Origin: MED-G78 sp964546275
GTDB taxonomy: Bacteria; Pseudomonadota; Gammaproteobacteria; Magnimaribacterales; D2472
Length of the DNA stretch: 23,589 nt
Assembly: GCA_964546275.1 (NCBI GenBank)
Contig: CAZJJG010000021.1
Coordinates: 1-23,589 of the forward strand
Direction of reading: 5' to 3'
The notes under the pieces were generated by a model. That model was not told the DNA's origin and ran no database searches. It worked only from the letters and a program-made list of their open reading frames with translations. A program made the translations under genes and the position numbers. This document shows, piece after piece, positions 15,961 through 23,109 of this stretch (positions are counted from its first letter, which is position 1; every line of letters starts with the position of its first letter).

Positions 15961-16912
15961 CAAAGTCATTATAAATCTTGCAAATCCAAGAGGATTTTGT
16001 GCCGGTGTTGATAGGGCTATTGATATTGTAAATAGGGCCTTAGAGATATATGGAAGTCCTATATATGTTAAACATGAAGTTGTTCATAATCGTTTTGTTG
16101 TAAGAGATTTAGAAGAAAGAGGAGCTATTTTTGTTGAAGAAATTTCTGAGATTCCTGATGATGCTTTAGTTATTTTTAGTGCGCATGGAGTTTCATCTGA
16201 TGTTGAGATGGAAACAAATGCTAGGGGATTAAAATTCCATGATGCAACATGCCCACTAGTTACCAAAGTACATATGGAAGTTATTAGGCATGCTAGAGCT
16301 CAAAGAGATATTATTCTTATTGGTCATGAAGGACATCCTGAAGTTGAAGGCACTATGGGAAGACATACAGGCGGAGAAGCCTCAACAATTTATCTAGTTC
16401 AAGATGAATTTGATGCTAAATCTATAAAAATAAATCAGCCAAATAATGTAGCTCTTGTTACCCAAACTACTCTTAGTGTCGATGATACTAAAGTTATTAC
16501 TGATGAACTTAAAAGTAGATTTCCTCAATTAATAACTCCTAAAAATGATGATATTTGTTATGCAACGCAAAATAGACAAGATGCAGTTAAGCAATTAGCG
16601 TTAGAAAATGAATTTATGATAGTTGTTGGATCTAAAAATAGCTCAAACTCCAATAGACTGAAAGAGCTTTCAGATAGGTGTGGATGTGAAGCAATACTTA
16701 TTGATGAATTTAGCGATCTAGACCTATCAAAAATAAATAATATAAAAAAAATAGCTATTACCGCTGGAGCATCAGCTCCAGAAATAAGAGTTCAAGAAAT
16801 AGCTCAGGAACTTAAAAAGTATACGGGTGGAATAATCAATGAAGTAGGAAAAGATGAGGAAAATATAGTCTTTAAGATGCCTCCTGAGTTAAGAATAGAG
16901 CAAGCCCAATAA
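15953..16912 (+). CDS. ispH: 4-hydroxy-3-methylbut-2-enyl diphosphate reductase
   Basis: IspH (LytB) is the iron-sulfur enzyme of the last step of the MEP pathway, making IPP and DMAPP from HMBPP. The 319 residues show the three cluster-binding cysteines C16 (NPRGFCAGVDRAI), C100 (HDATCPLV) and C202 (DICYATQNRQ). Substrate-binding histidines lie in HEVVHN (41-46) and SAHGVS, and the proton-donating Glu is in HPEVEGTMG (128-136). The ATG overlaps lspA by 8 bases. It is followed by a 40-base gap to ampD with no terminator, so read-through into the muropeptide genes is possible. Confidence 0.97.
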   Translation: MDNKVIINLANPRGFCAGVDRAIDIVNRALEIYGSPIYVKHEVVHNRFVVRDLEERGAIFVEEISEIPDDALVIFSAHGVSSDVEMETNARGLKFHDATCPLVTKVHMEVIRHARAQRDIILIGHEGHPEVEGTMGRHTGGEASTIYLVQDEFDAKSIKINQPNNVALVTQTTLSVDDTKVITDELKSRFPQLITPKNDDICYATQNRQDAVKQLALENEFMIVVGSKNSSNSNRLKELSDRCGCEAILIDEFSDLDLSKINNIKKIAITAGASAPEIRVQEIAQELKKYTGGIINEVGKDEENIVFKMPPELRIEQAQ

Positions 16913-16952
16913 GATCATTTGTCAAAATTAAATTCATATGGGATATTAAGTT

Positions 16953-17501
16953 ATGTCCTTAATAAATATAAAAGATAATCTTTTGGAGGGAGTGACTTTT
17001 TATCCCTCTCCTAACCATGACACTAGACCTATAGTAAAAGATATATCTTTAATAGTTATACATTCAATCAGTTTGCCTCCTGGAAAGTATGGAGGGAATG
17101 AAATTAAAGACTTTTTTTTAAATAAACTAGATATATCTAAACATACATATTTTGCATCTATAAAAGACCTGAAGGTATCTGCACACATACTTATTCAGCG
17201 GACTGGCGAAATATTACAATTTGTTCCTTTTCATGAGAGAGCTTGGCATGCTGGCATTTCATCCTACATTGGAAGAGATAACTGCAATGATTATTCTATT
17301 GGTATAGAGCTTGAGGGAACTGATGACAGTGAATACACTAATCAGCAGTATAATTCTCTTATGCAGATAACAAAGGCTTTATTGCAAACCTATCCAAATC
17401 TTTCAAAAGATCGCATAGTTGGTCATTCTGACATTGCGCCAAAAAGAAAAACTGATCCAGGGTCATCTTTTAAATGGGCAAGATTGCTAAATAATTTATG
17501 A
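16953..17501 (+). CDS. ampD: 1,6-anhydro-N-acetylmuramyl-L-alanine amidase AmpD
   Basis: AmpD is a cytoplasmic zinc amidase that removes the peptide from 1,6-anhydroMurNAc-peptides imported during cell-wall recycling. The 182 residues match the length of AmpD and form one amidase_2 domain. Seen: the zinc ligands H37 (VIHSISLPPG), H158 (VGHSDIAP) and D168 (KTDPG), the catalytic E120 in SIGIELEG, K166, and the substrate-loop pattern VSAHILIQRTGEI followed by ERAWHAG. There is no signal peptide, which argues for AmpD rather than the exported AmiD or a phage endolysin. It is followed, with a 4-base overlap, by a muropeptide permease gene, which supports the assignment. A GGGA lies 10 bases before the ATG. 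Confidence 0.95.
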   Translation: MSLINIKDNLLEGVTFYPSPNHDTRPIVKDISLIVIHSISLPPGKYGGNEIKDFFLNKLDISKHTYFASIKDLKVSAHILIQRTGEILQFVPFHERAWHAGISSYIGRDNCNDYSIGIELEGTDDSEYTNQQYNSLMQITKALLQTYPNLSKDRIVGHSDIAPKRKTDPGSSFKWARLLNNL

Positions 17502-18730
17502 ATTTAAAAATTATAAGTATTTGCTTATTAGGGTTCGCTTCTGGACTTCCATATATGCTAGTTTTTGTAACCCTTGGGACTTGGCTAGCTGTAATTGATC
17601 TTGATTTAGCAACTATAGGATTTTTTGCTTGGATTGTATTAACTTACTCATTAAAATTTTTATGGTCCCCTTTAGTTGATAATTTTACTGTTCCAATTCT
17701 AAGTATTTATGGAAAAAGAAAGAGCTGGATTATTTTAATGCAGATCTTAATAATTATTTTTTTGTTACTAATATCATTTACAGACCCATCTATTAATTTG
17801 AGTTTATTTGCCTTCTTTGCATTTCTTGTTGCTTTCTTTGGCTCTATTCAAGATATTGCCATAGACGCATTTAGAATTGAGCTTGCCGAGATTGATGAGC
17901 AGGGTAATTTAGCAGCAAGTTATCAATTCGGCTACAGAATAGCTATTTTAATAGCTACATCAGGAGCACTTATATTAGCCTCAAGAACTAGCTGGTCATT
18001 TGTTTATCAAGTAATGTCACTATTCATGATTTTAGGGATAATTGGACTATCTTTAACCCCAGAAAAAAAGAATGTTTCACTTTCAAAATTAGGCATACAA
18101 GACTCTTTCATTAAACCATTACAAGATTTTTTTAATAGATTTGGTCTTTTTGCAGCATTATTACTCTTATCGATTATTAGCACCTACAGGTTAACTGACA
18201 TTATGACAGGGCAAATAATCAATCCTTTTTATATTCAAATGGGCTATAGCCTTGATGAGATAGGTTTTGTTGTTAAAACTGTAGCATTAGCTGCATCAAT
18301 TTTTGGTTTTTTTATAGGTGGGAAATTAATAAAATCTTCAGGAGTAAAAAAATCTCTTATCGTTGGTGCATTTTTGGTAATGGTTACTAATCTATTTTTT
18401 GCTTACATTGCTGTATCAGAGAAATCACTTATATTATTATCCATGGTTGTAGCTCTAGACAGCATGGCAGCAGGCATTGTAGGCACCGTTAACATTACTT
18501 TTTTAACAAGCCTAGTTTCAAAACAATATACCGCTGTTCAATACGCATTATTTACATCATTTATGATGCTGCCAGGAAAAATTCTTGCAGGATTTTCTGG
18601 CCTTATAATAATTAAGCTAGGATTAATTTTTGGAGACAACTATGGATGGATGTCATTTTTTATAATTACTTCATTCCTAACAATGCCCTCAATCTTATTA
18701 ATATTATTTTATAAAAAGAAATATGAATAA
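17498..18730 (+). CDS. ampG: AmpG-like muropeptide permease (MFS)
   Basis: This major facilitator superfamily protein of 410 residues has about 12 membrane helices. The head (LLGFASGLPYMLVFVTLGTW, then LATIGFFAW and LKFLWSPLVDN) matches AmpG, which imports GlcNAc-1,6-anhydroMurNAc and its peptides from the periplasm. Also seen are GKRKSWI in the loop after helix 2 and SIQDIAIDAFRIEL, the AmpG SQDI..DA motif. It starts within ampD (ATGA overlap), so uptake and amide cleavage of muropeptides are encoded together. It is about 80 residues shorter than E. coli AmpG, which has two extra C-terminal helices. The exact substrate is inferred from the family and the neighbour. Confidence 0.9.
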   Translation: MNLKIISICLLGFASGLPYMLVFVTLGTWLAVIDLDLATIGFFAWIVLTYSLKFLWSPLVDNFTVPILSIYGKRKSWIILMQILIIIFLLLISFTDPSINLSLFAFFAFLVAFFGSIQDIAIDAFRIELAEIDEQGNLAASYQFGYRIAILIATSGALILASRTSWSFVYQVMSLFMILGIIGLSLTPEKKNVSLSKLGIQDSFIKPLQDFFNRFGLFAALLLLSIISTYRLTDIMTGQIINPFYIQMGYSLDEIGFVVKTVALAASIFGFFIGGKLIKSSGVKKSLIVGAFLVMVTNLFFAYIAVSEKSLILLSMVVALDSMAAGIVGTVNITFLTSLVSKQYTAVQYALFTSFMMLPGKILAGFSGLIIIKLGLIFGDNYGWMSFFIITSFLTMPSILLILFYKKKYE

Positions 18731-19073
18731 GATTAACTATATTAGATTTGTATTCCTATTAACTATTGTATTCACATCAATATTAAGCTTTATTTCAATA
18801 GATGCATCAACTGCAAAAATTTTAATCCAAGACAAACTTCTTCATGTTTTAGCTTTTTTTGTAATATCATTTTTAGCATATGCCTCTGATTTTAAAATTA
18901 AAAGAATCATATTGTTTGTGGTCTTAATTTTGTACGGTCTTTTGATTGAAGTCATTCAGAATTCATTGGAATATAGAACTTTTGAATTATATGACCTGCT
19001 TTCTGATACCATTGGCATAATATTTGGCTATATAGCTTGGAAATATTTAAAAAATTTCTATCCTGGCTATTGA
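18723..19073 (+). CDS. VanZ-like membrane protein
   Basis: This small inner-membrane protein of 116 residues has four hydrophobic segments. It carries the VanZ-family pattern: DKLLHVLAF (37-45) on the second helix, YGLLIEVIQN (71-80) on the third, then R85 and ELYDLLSDTIGI (88-99) leading into the fourth. VanZ gives low-level teicoplanin resistance in enterococci, but its proteobacterial relatives have no established biochemical function. The ATG overlaps the ampG stop by 8 bases, so it belongs to the ampD-ampG unit, hinting at a role connected with cell-wall recycling or envelope lipids. That link is inference from position only. Confidence 0.85.
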   Translation: MNKINYIRFVFLLTIVFTSILSFISIDASTAKILIQDKLLHVLAFFVISFLAYASDFKIKRIILFVVLILYGLLIEVIQNSLEYRTFELYDLLSDTIGIIFGYIAWKYLKNFYPGY

Positions 19074-19112
19074 TTTATATTAATTAGCCCATAACTAACG
19101 TTTAGATAAAAT
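19070..19112 (+). promoter_or_regulatory. Possible groESL promoters (sigma32-like and sigma70-like)
   Basis: TTGATT (19070-19075), 11 bases, then GCCCAT (19087-19092) resembles the heat-shock sigma32 pattern TTGAAA ... CCCCAT. Overlapping it, TTAGCC (19084-19089), 17 bases, and TAAAAT (19107-19112) could serve sigma70. The -35 of the first overlaps the stop codon of the VanZ-like gene. No CIRCE repeat is present, so HrcA control is unlikely here. Both calls rest on short, imperfect motifs in AT-rich DNA. Confidence 0.35.
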
Positions 19113-19171
19113 ATTTATTAAATCACTTAATTAAAGTAATTTTTATAATTCATAAAGTAGGGAGAATACTA

Positions 19172-19462
19172 ATGAAATTAAGACCTTTACACGACAAGAT
19201 TCTTGTTGAAAGAACAGAAGAAGAAAAAACATCAGCAGGTGGAATTATTCTATCTGGAACTGCTACAGAAAAACCTTCGCAAGGTGTTGTAATAGCTGTA
19301 GGCCCAGGAAAGAAAAATGATGCTGGGGATGCTATGCCTGTTGGAGTCAATGCTGGAGATACTGTTATCTTTGGTCAGTATGGCGGCAGTGAAGTAAAAA
19401 TTGATGGACAAGAATATCTAATCTTAAGTGAGAGCGATATTTTCGGTGTCATTGAATCATAA
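19172..19462 (+). CDS. groES: Co-chaperonin GroES
   Basis: GroES is the 10 kDa heptameric lid of the GroEL folding chamber. The 96 residues are full length. It shows the N-terminal MKLRPLHDKILVER strand, the mobile loop around EEEKTSAGGIILSGTATEKP that contacts GroEL, and the closing IFGVIE. The ATG is preceded by AGGGAG seven bases upstream, among the strongest ribosome-binding sites in the window, fitting high expression. groEL follows after 30 bases on the same strand. A putative heat-shock-type promoter lies 80 to 100 bases upstream. Confidence 0.98.
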   Translation: MKLRPLHDKILVERTEEEKTSAGGIILSGTATEKPSQGVVIAVGPGKKNDAGDAMPVGVNAGDTVIFGQYGGSEVKIDGQEYLILSESDIFGVIES

Positions 19463-19492
19463 TTAATTATATATAAAACGGAGATATAAAAA

Positions 19493-21136
19493 ATGTCAGC
19501 AAAAGATGTGAAATTCGGCGACTCAGCTAGAAGTCAAATGTTAAACGGTGTGAATACTTTGGCAGATGCTGTAAAAGTTACGCTAGGACCAAAAGGAAGA
19601 AATGTTGTTTTAGATAAATCTTTTGGAGCTCCTACTGTTACTAAAGATGGTGTTTCAGTTGCTAAAGAAATTGAATTAGAAAACAAATTTGAAAATATGG
19701 GTGCTCAGATGCTTAAGCAAGTTGCATCGCAAACATCTGATGAGGCTGGTGATGGAACAACTACAGCTACAGTATTAGCTCAATCAATTGTTAATGAAGG
19801 CAATAAAGCTGTTGCTGCAGGAATGAATCCAATGGATTTAAAAAGAGGAATCGATAAAGCTGTTGCAGCCGCAGTTGATTTTGTAAAAGATCTAAGTGTT
19901 CCATGCGCAGATGACAAAGCTATTGCTCAAGTTGGAACAATTTCAGCTAATGGCGATGAAGCTGTTGGACAAATAATTGCAGAAGCAATGCAGAAAGTTG
20001 GAAAAGAAGGCGTTATAACTGTTGAAGAAGGAAGCGGTATCGATAATGAATTAGACGTAGTTGAAGGTATGCAGTTTGATAGAGGTTATTTATCACCATA
20101 TTTTGTGACTAATCAAGACACAATGACTGTCGAACTAGAAAATCCATTAATCCTTCTCCATGATAAAAAAATATCAAATATAAGAGACCTTCTACCATTA
20201 CTCGAATCAGTTGCTAAAGCAGGAAGACCTTTACTTATTATTGCAGAAGATATTGAAGGTGAAGCTCTTGCAACACTAGTTGTTAATAATCTTCGCGGTA
20301 TCGTAAAAGCAGCAGCATGTAAAGCACCAGGCTTTGGCGACAGAAGAAAAGCTATGCTAGAAGATATTGCCATCTTAACCGGTGGTACTGTAATTTCTGA
20401 TGAAGTTGGGCTTTCACTTGAAGGAGCAACAATCGAAGATCTAGGAACTGCAAAAAAAGTATCAATGAATAAAGATAATGCTACTGTTATAGATGGTTCT
20501 GGTGATCAGAAAGCTATTGCAGCTAGAGTTAATCAGGTTAGAGCCCAAATAGAAGAAACTAGTTCTGATTATGATAAAGAAAAATTACAAGAGCGAGTTG
20601 CAAAACTTGCTGGTGGTGTTGCTGTAATTAAAGTTGGCGCAGGATCAGAAGTTGAAATGAAAGAAAAGAAAGCAAGAGTTGAAGATGCACTTCATTCTAC
20701 AAGAGCAGCAGTTGAAGAAGGAGTTGTTCCTGGAGGAGGTTCTGCACTAGTGAGAGCTCTAGAAGCAGTTGAAAAAGTTACAGGATCAAATGATGATCAG
20801 AATGTGGGTATCAATATTGCAAAAAAAGCTTTTGAAGCACCATTAAGACAGATTGTTACTAACGCTGGCGAAGAAGCGTCGGTGATCATTGCAAATGTTA
20901 AGGCTGGTAAAGATTCATATGGTTTTAATGCAGCTACCGGAGAGTATGGCGACATGATTGAAATGGGAATTCTTGATCCTGCCAAGGTAACAAGAACAGC
21001 ACTTCAAGCAGCTGGATCAATCGCAGGAATGATGATTACAACCGAAGCCATGGTTACTGATGTACCACAAGAAGCATCAGCAGCTCCAGCTATGCCTGAT
21101 ATGGGCGGCATGGGCGGAATGGGCGGAATGATGTAA
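19493..21136 (+). CDS. groEL: Chaperonin GroEL
   Basis: GroEL is the 60 kDa subunit of the double-ring ATP-dependent folding machine. At 547 residues it is full length. Seen: the ATP-binding LGPKGRNV (31-38), GDGTTTAT (86-93) with D87, the apical-domain segment with FDRGYLSPYFVTN, DALHSTRAAVEEGVVPGGG in the equatorial domain with the ATP-hydrolysis Asp, and the C-terminal GGM repeats ending in MM. An ACGGAGA ribosome-binding site lies 8 bases before the ATG. A strong intrinsic terminator starts 22 bases after the stop. It is a single ordinary copy; nothing in it suggests a specialised paralogue. Confidence 0.98.
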   Translation: MSAKDVKFGDSARSQMLNGVNTLADAVKVTLGPKGRNVVLDKSFGAPTVTKDGVSVAKEIELENKFENMGAQMLKQVASQTSDEAGDGTTTATVLAQSIVNEGNKAVAAGMNPMDLKRGIDKAVAAAVDFVKDLSVPCADDKAIAQVGTISANGDEAVGQIIAEAMQKVGKEGVITVEEGSGIDNELDVVEGMQFDRGYLSPYFVTNQDTMTVELENPLILLHDKKISNIRDLLPLLESVAKAGRPLLIIAEDIEGEALATLVVNNLRGIVKAAACKAPGFGDRRKAMLEDIAILTGGTVISDEVGLSLEGATIEDLGTAKKVSMNKDNATVIDGSGDQKAIAARVNQVRAQIEETSSDYDKEKLQERVAKLAGGVAVIKVGAGSEVEMKEKKARVEDALHSTRAAVEEGVVPGGGSALVRALEAVEKVTGSNDDQNVGINIAKKAFEAPLRQIVTNAGEEASVIIANVKAGKDSYGFNAATGEYGDMIEMGILDPAKVTRTALQAAGSIAGMMITTEAMVTDVPQEASAAPAMPDMGGMGGMGGMM

Positions 21137-21158
21137 TTCAGCGAAAAGCTAAATCAAG

Positions 21159-21183
21159 CGGGGCTCTATGCCCCGTTTTTTTT
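21159..21183 (+). terminator. Intrinsic terminator of groESL
   Basis: CGGGGC (21159-21164), loop TCTAT, GCCCCG (21170-21175), followed by eight T (21176-21183), is a textbook Rho-independent terminator. The loop, the right arm and the T-run also encode the last residues (KKNGA) and stop codon of the convergent corB-like gene. On the minus strand the hairpin is not followed by a good T-run, so it should act mainly on groEL transcripts. Confidence 0.92.
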
Positions 21184-22428
21184 AATAATTTTTACTTGAG
21201 AGATTAAATTATCTTCAATTTCCATGATTTCAAATCGATAACCATTTATCTCTAGACATAAATTAGCTTGAGGTATTTGATCAAGATATTCTGTAAGAAG
21301 ACCATTAATTGTTTTAGAATTTAATTCTGGAATGGACCATGAAGAGTATTTATTTAAATCTCTAATCTTACAATTACCATCTGTAATAATAGAACCATCC
21401 TTTCTTTTAATAAACTCTTTCTCAAATTCAATTTTTTCATTACCAAATCTTCCAACTATCTCAATAAAGATATCTTCTAGAGTAATTAAACCTTCAATTT
21501 CACCATACTCATCAACCACCATCCCGATATTTGTATCAGAGTTTTGAAATTCACTTAATTGTTTAATTAATGTAGTTGATTGAGAAACAAAATAGGTTTC
21601 AAGAAGCACAGTTTTTAAATCACCACCTTGCTCTAAAAGATTTAAGAAAGAATGCGAGTCTTTTAAGTGAAGAACGCCGATTATTCCATCTATTGAATCC
21701 TTATAAACAGGAAGCAGCGAATAATAGCTGGATTCAATAATATTTTTTGCATTATTAAATGAATTACTGACATCAATACCAATAACATCTAGAGTTGGAA
21801 TCATAATATCTTCTACTACCAACTCTTCCATGCCTAAGATTGATGAAAGCATCTCCTTGTATTGATAGGGAATTAAATCTCCAGATTCCTCTAATAGAGT
21901 TCTTAATTCTTGAGTATTTAAATTATCATTACTTTGAGACTTTTTTATATCAAGTTTAAAAATTTTTAAAACTTTTGAGCTAATTGCATTAACAACCAAT
22001 ATCAAGGGACTAAAAATTAAACTGAATATCTTAAGTAAGCCTGAAGATTTGATAGCAAATTTTTCAGGCTTTATAGCTGCTATTGTTTTGGGAGTAATTT
22101 CAGAAAATATTAGAACAATGATTGTTAGCAAGATTGATCCTAGTAGGACACTTCCATTCAGATAATCTATCATCAAAATAGTAACAATCGCTGAAGCTAG
22201 GATATTTGCAAAATTATTACCAACTAATATTGCAGATAAAAGTCTATCAGGCCTCTTAAGAAGTTCTAATGCACGAGCCGCTCCTTTATCGCCTTTTTTA
22301 GAAATATTTTTAAGCTTAATTTTATTAGAAGCCATCATCCCAGTTTCAGATCCTGAGAAAAACCCTGATAAGACTAATAAAACTACTAATACTAAAATTA
22401 ACAATAATAACGAAGGCTCTTCTAACAT
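21166..22428 (-). CDS. CNNM/CorB (HlyC/CorC) family membrane protein with CBS domains
   Basis: The 420 residues have the CNNM/CorB layout. The N-terminal DUF21 membrane domain (about 1-160) has SGFFSGSETGMMASN (21-35), NNFAN (71-75) and SEITPKT (109-115). Two CBS domains (about 190-325) include the LVEDIMIP start and VVDEYGEIEGLITLEDI. A CorC_HlyC C-terminal domain closes the protein (about 340-420). CorB and CNNM proteins move or sense Mg2+ using the CBS domains to bind Mg-ATP; the hemolysin name of some members is historical. YfjD (CorB) of E. coli sits by ypjD in the same way, so this is its likely orthologue. It is co-directional with ypjD, whose stop overlaps its ATG by one base (TAATG), and its own stop lies inside the groEL terminator. 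Confidence 0.92.
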   Translation of the reverse strand: MLEEPSLLLLILVLVVLLVLSGFFSGSETGMMASNKIKLKNISKKGDKGAARALELLKRPDRLLSAILVGNNFANILASAIVTILMIDYLNGSVLLGSILLTIIVLIFSEITPKTIAAIKPEKFAIKSSGLLKIFSLIFSPLILVVNAISSKVLKIFKLDIKKSQSNDNLNTQELRTLLEESGDLIPYQYKEMLSSILGMEELVVEDIMIPTLDVIGIDVSNSFNNAKNIIESSYYSLLPVYKDSIDGIIGVLHLKDSHSFLNLLEQGGDLKTVLLETYFVSQSTTLIKQLSEFQNSDTNIGMVVDEYGEIEGLITLEDIFIEIVGRFGNEKIEFEKEFIKRKDGSIITDGNCKIRDLNKYSSWSIPELNSKTINGLLTEYLDQIPQANLCLEINGYRFEIMEIEDNLISQVKIIKKNGA

Positions 22429-23006
22429 TAAACTATTGTACTAAAGATAAGTGAATTACCTATATAAGCAATCAATAAAAATACGAGAGTGAATACTAAA
22501 CCTCTTACAGCATATCTAGTTTTAAGATTAAAAAATTTCATACCTAGCAAAATAGCAAAATAGATTAACCAAGAAATTATGGTAAATAAAGATTTTAGCT
22601 TTATTTCATTTGTAAGACTTTCAGTTATATAAACCCCGCTAAGAAGCGCAAGACTTAAAAAAGCTATACCTAAACCAGCTAGTTTAAAGGTAGTGTCGTA
22701 ATTTTTTTCTATAGAAATATGTAATAAACCTACAAATTCACCTTTTTTAACCTTATTTACTCGCCATTCTAATAAAAAAACCTCATAACAGACTATAAAT
22801 AGGAAAGTTATTGACATACTTGTTACATAAAAATGCATTAACCCAATTGAATGATATGCATTAGTGTCATATAAAATTACAAGAGCTATAAACCCTATTA
22901 AACAGGCAAAAAGAGAGGCAATATAAATATAATTAGATCTCTTATAAAAGAATTTCATTAAGAAATATGAGCTCATTGAGTAAAGCGCGATGTATAGGAG
23001 GTTCAT
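22428..23006 (-). CDS. ypjD: YpjD/CcsA-like cytochrome c assembly family membrane protein, short form
   Basis: This inner-membrane protein of 192 residues has five or six hydrophobic segments. The C-terminal 130 residues match E. coli YpjD as I remember it: a His at the head of a helix (GLMHFYVTSMSITF), the FKLAGLGIAFLSLALLSGVY segment, then ISWLIYFAILLG and a basic RYAVRG loop before the last helix (AYIGNSLIF). The family resembles the CcsA/CcmC haem-handling fold, but YpjD's own role is not firmly known; pairing with CorB suggests a link to Mg2+ handling. About 70 residues (roughly two helices) found in E. coli YpjD are missing at the N-terminal side. The ATG at 23006 has no ribosome-binding site, and an in-frame TAA immediately precedes it, so the gene cannot extend further. 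Confidence 0.85.
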   Translation of the reverse strand: MNLLYIALYSMSSYFLMKFFYKRSNYIYIASLFACLIGFIALVILYDTNAYHSIGLMHFYVTSMSITFLFIVCYEVFLLEWRVNKVKKGEFVGLLHISIEKNYDTTFKLAGLGIAFLSLALLSGVYITESLTNEIKLKSLFTIISWLIYFAILLGMKFFNLKTRYAVRGLVFTLVFLLIAYIGNSLIFSTIV

Positions 23007-23109
23007 TTAATTACTGTTTTGTAAAAACTTTATATATTAATACTATCAAAATTAGCAAGGTTACACTAAAATACGAGCCTTTTTAACATAAACTTTTATT
23101 TGAGACAGT

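Noticed and set aside
16953..17501. Phage endolysin or exported amidase instead of AmpD
   Set aside because: No signal peptide, lipobox or cell-wall-binding domain is present, the length and active-site residues match AmpD, and an AmpG-like permease gene overlaps it.
18723..19073. Glycopeptide resistance determinant (vanZ)
   Set aside because: It shares the VanZ family pattern only; there is no vanHAX cluster, and proteobacterial homologues are common without resistance.
19074..19171. CIRCE (HrcA) operator before groES
   Set aside because: No TTAGCACTC-N9-GAGTGCTAA-like repeat is found in the region.
21166..22428. Hemolysin
   Set aside because: The hemolysin label for this family is historical; the DUF21-CBS-CorC layout indicates a CorB/CNNM-type membrane protein.
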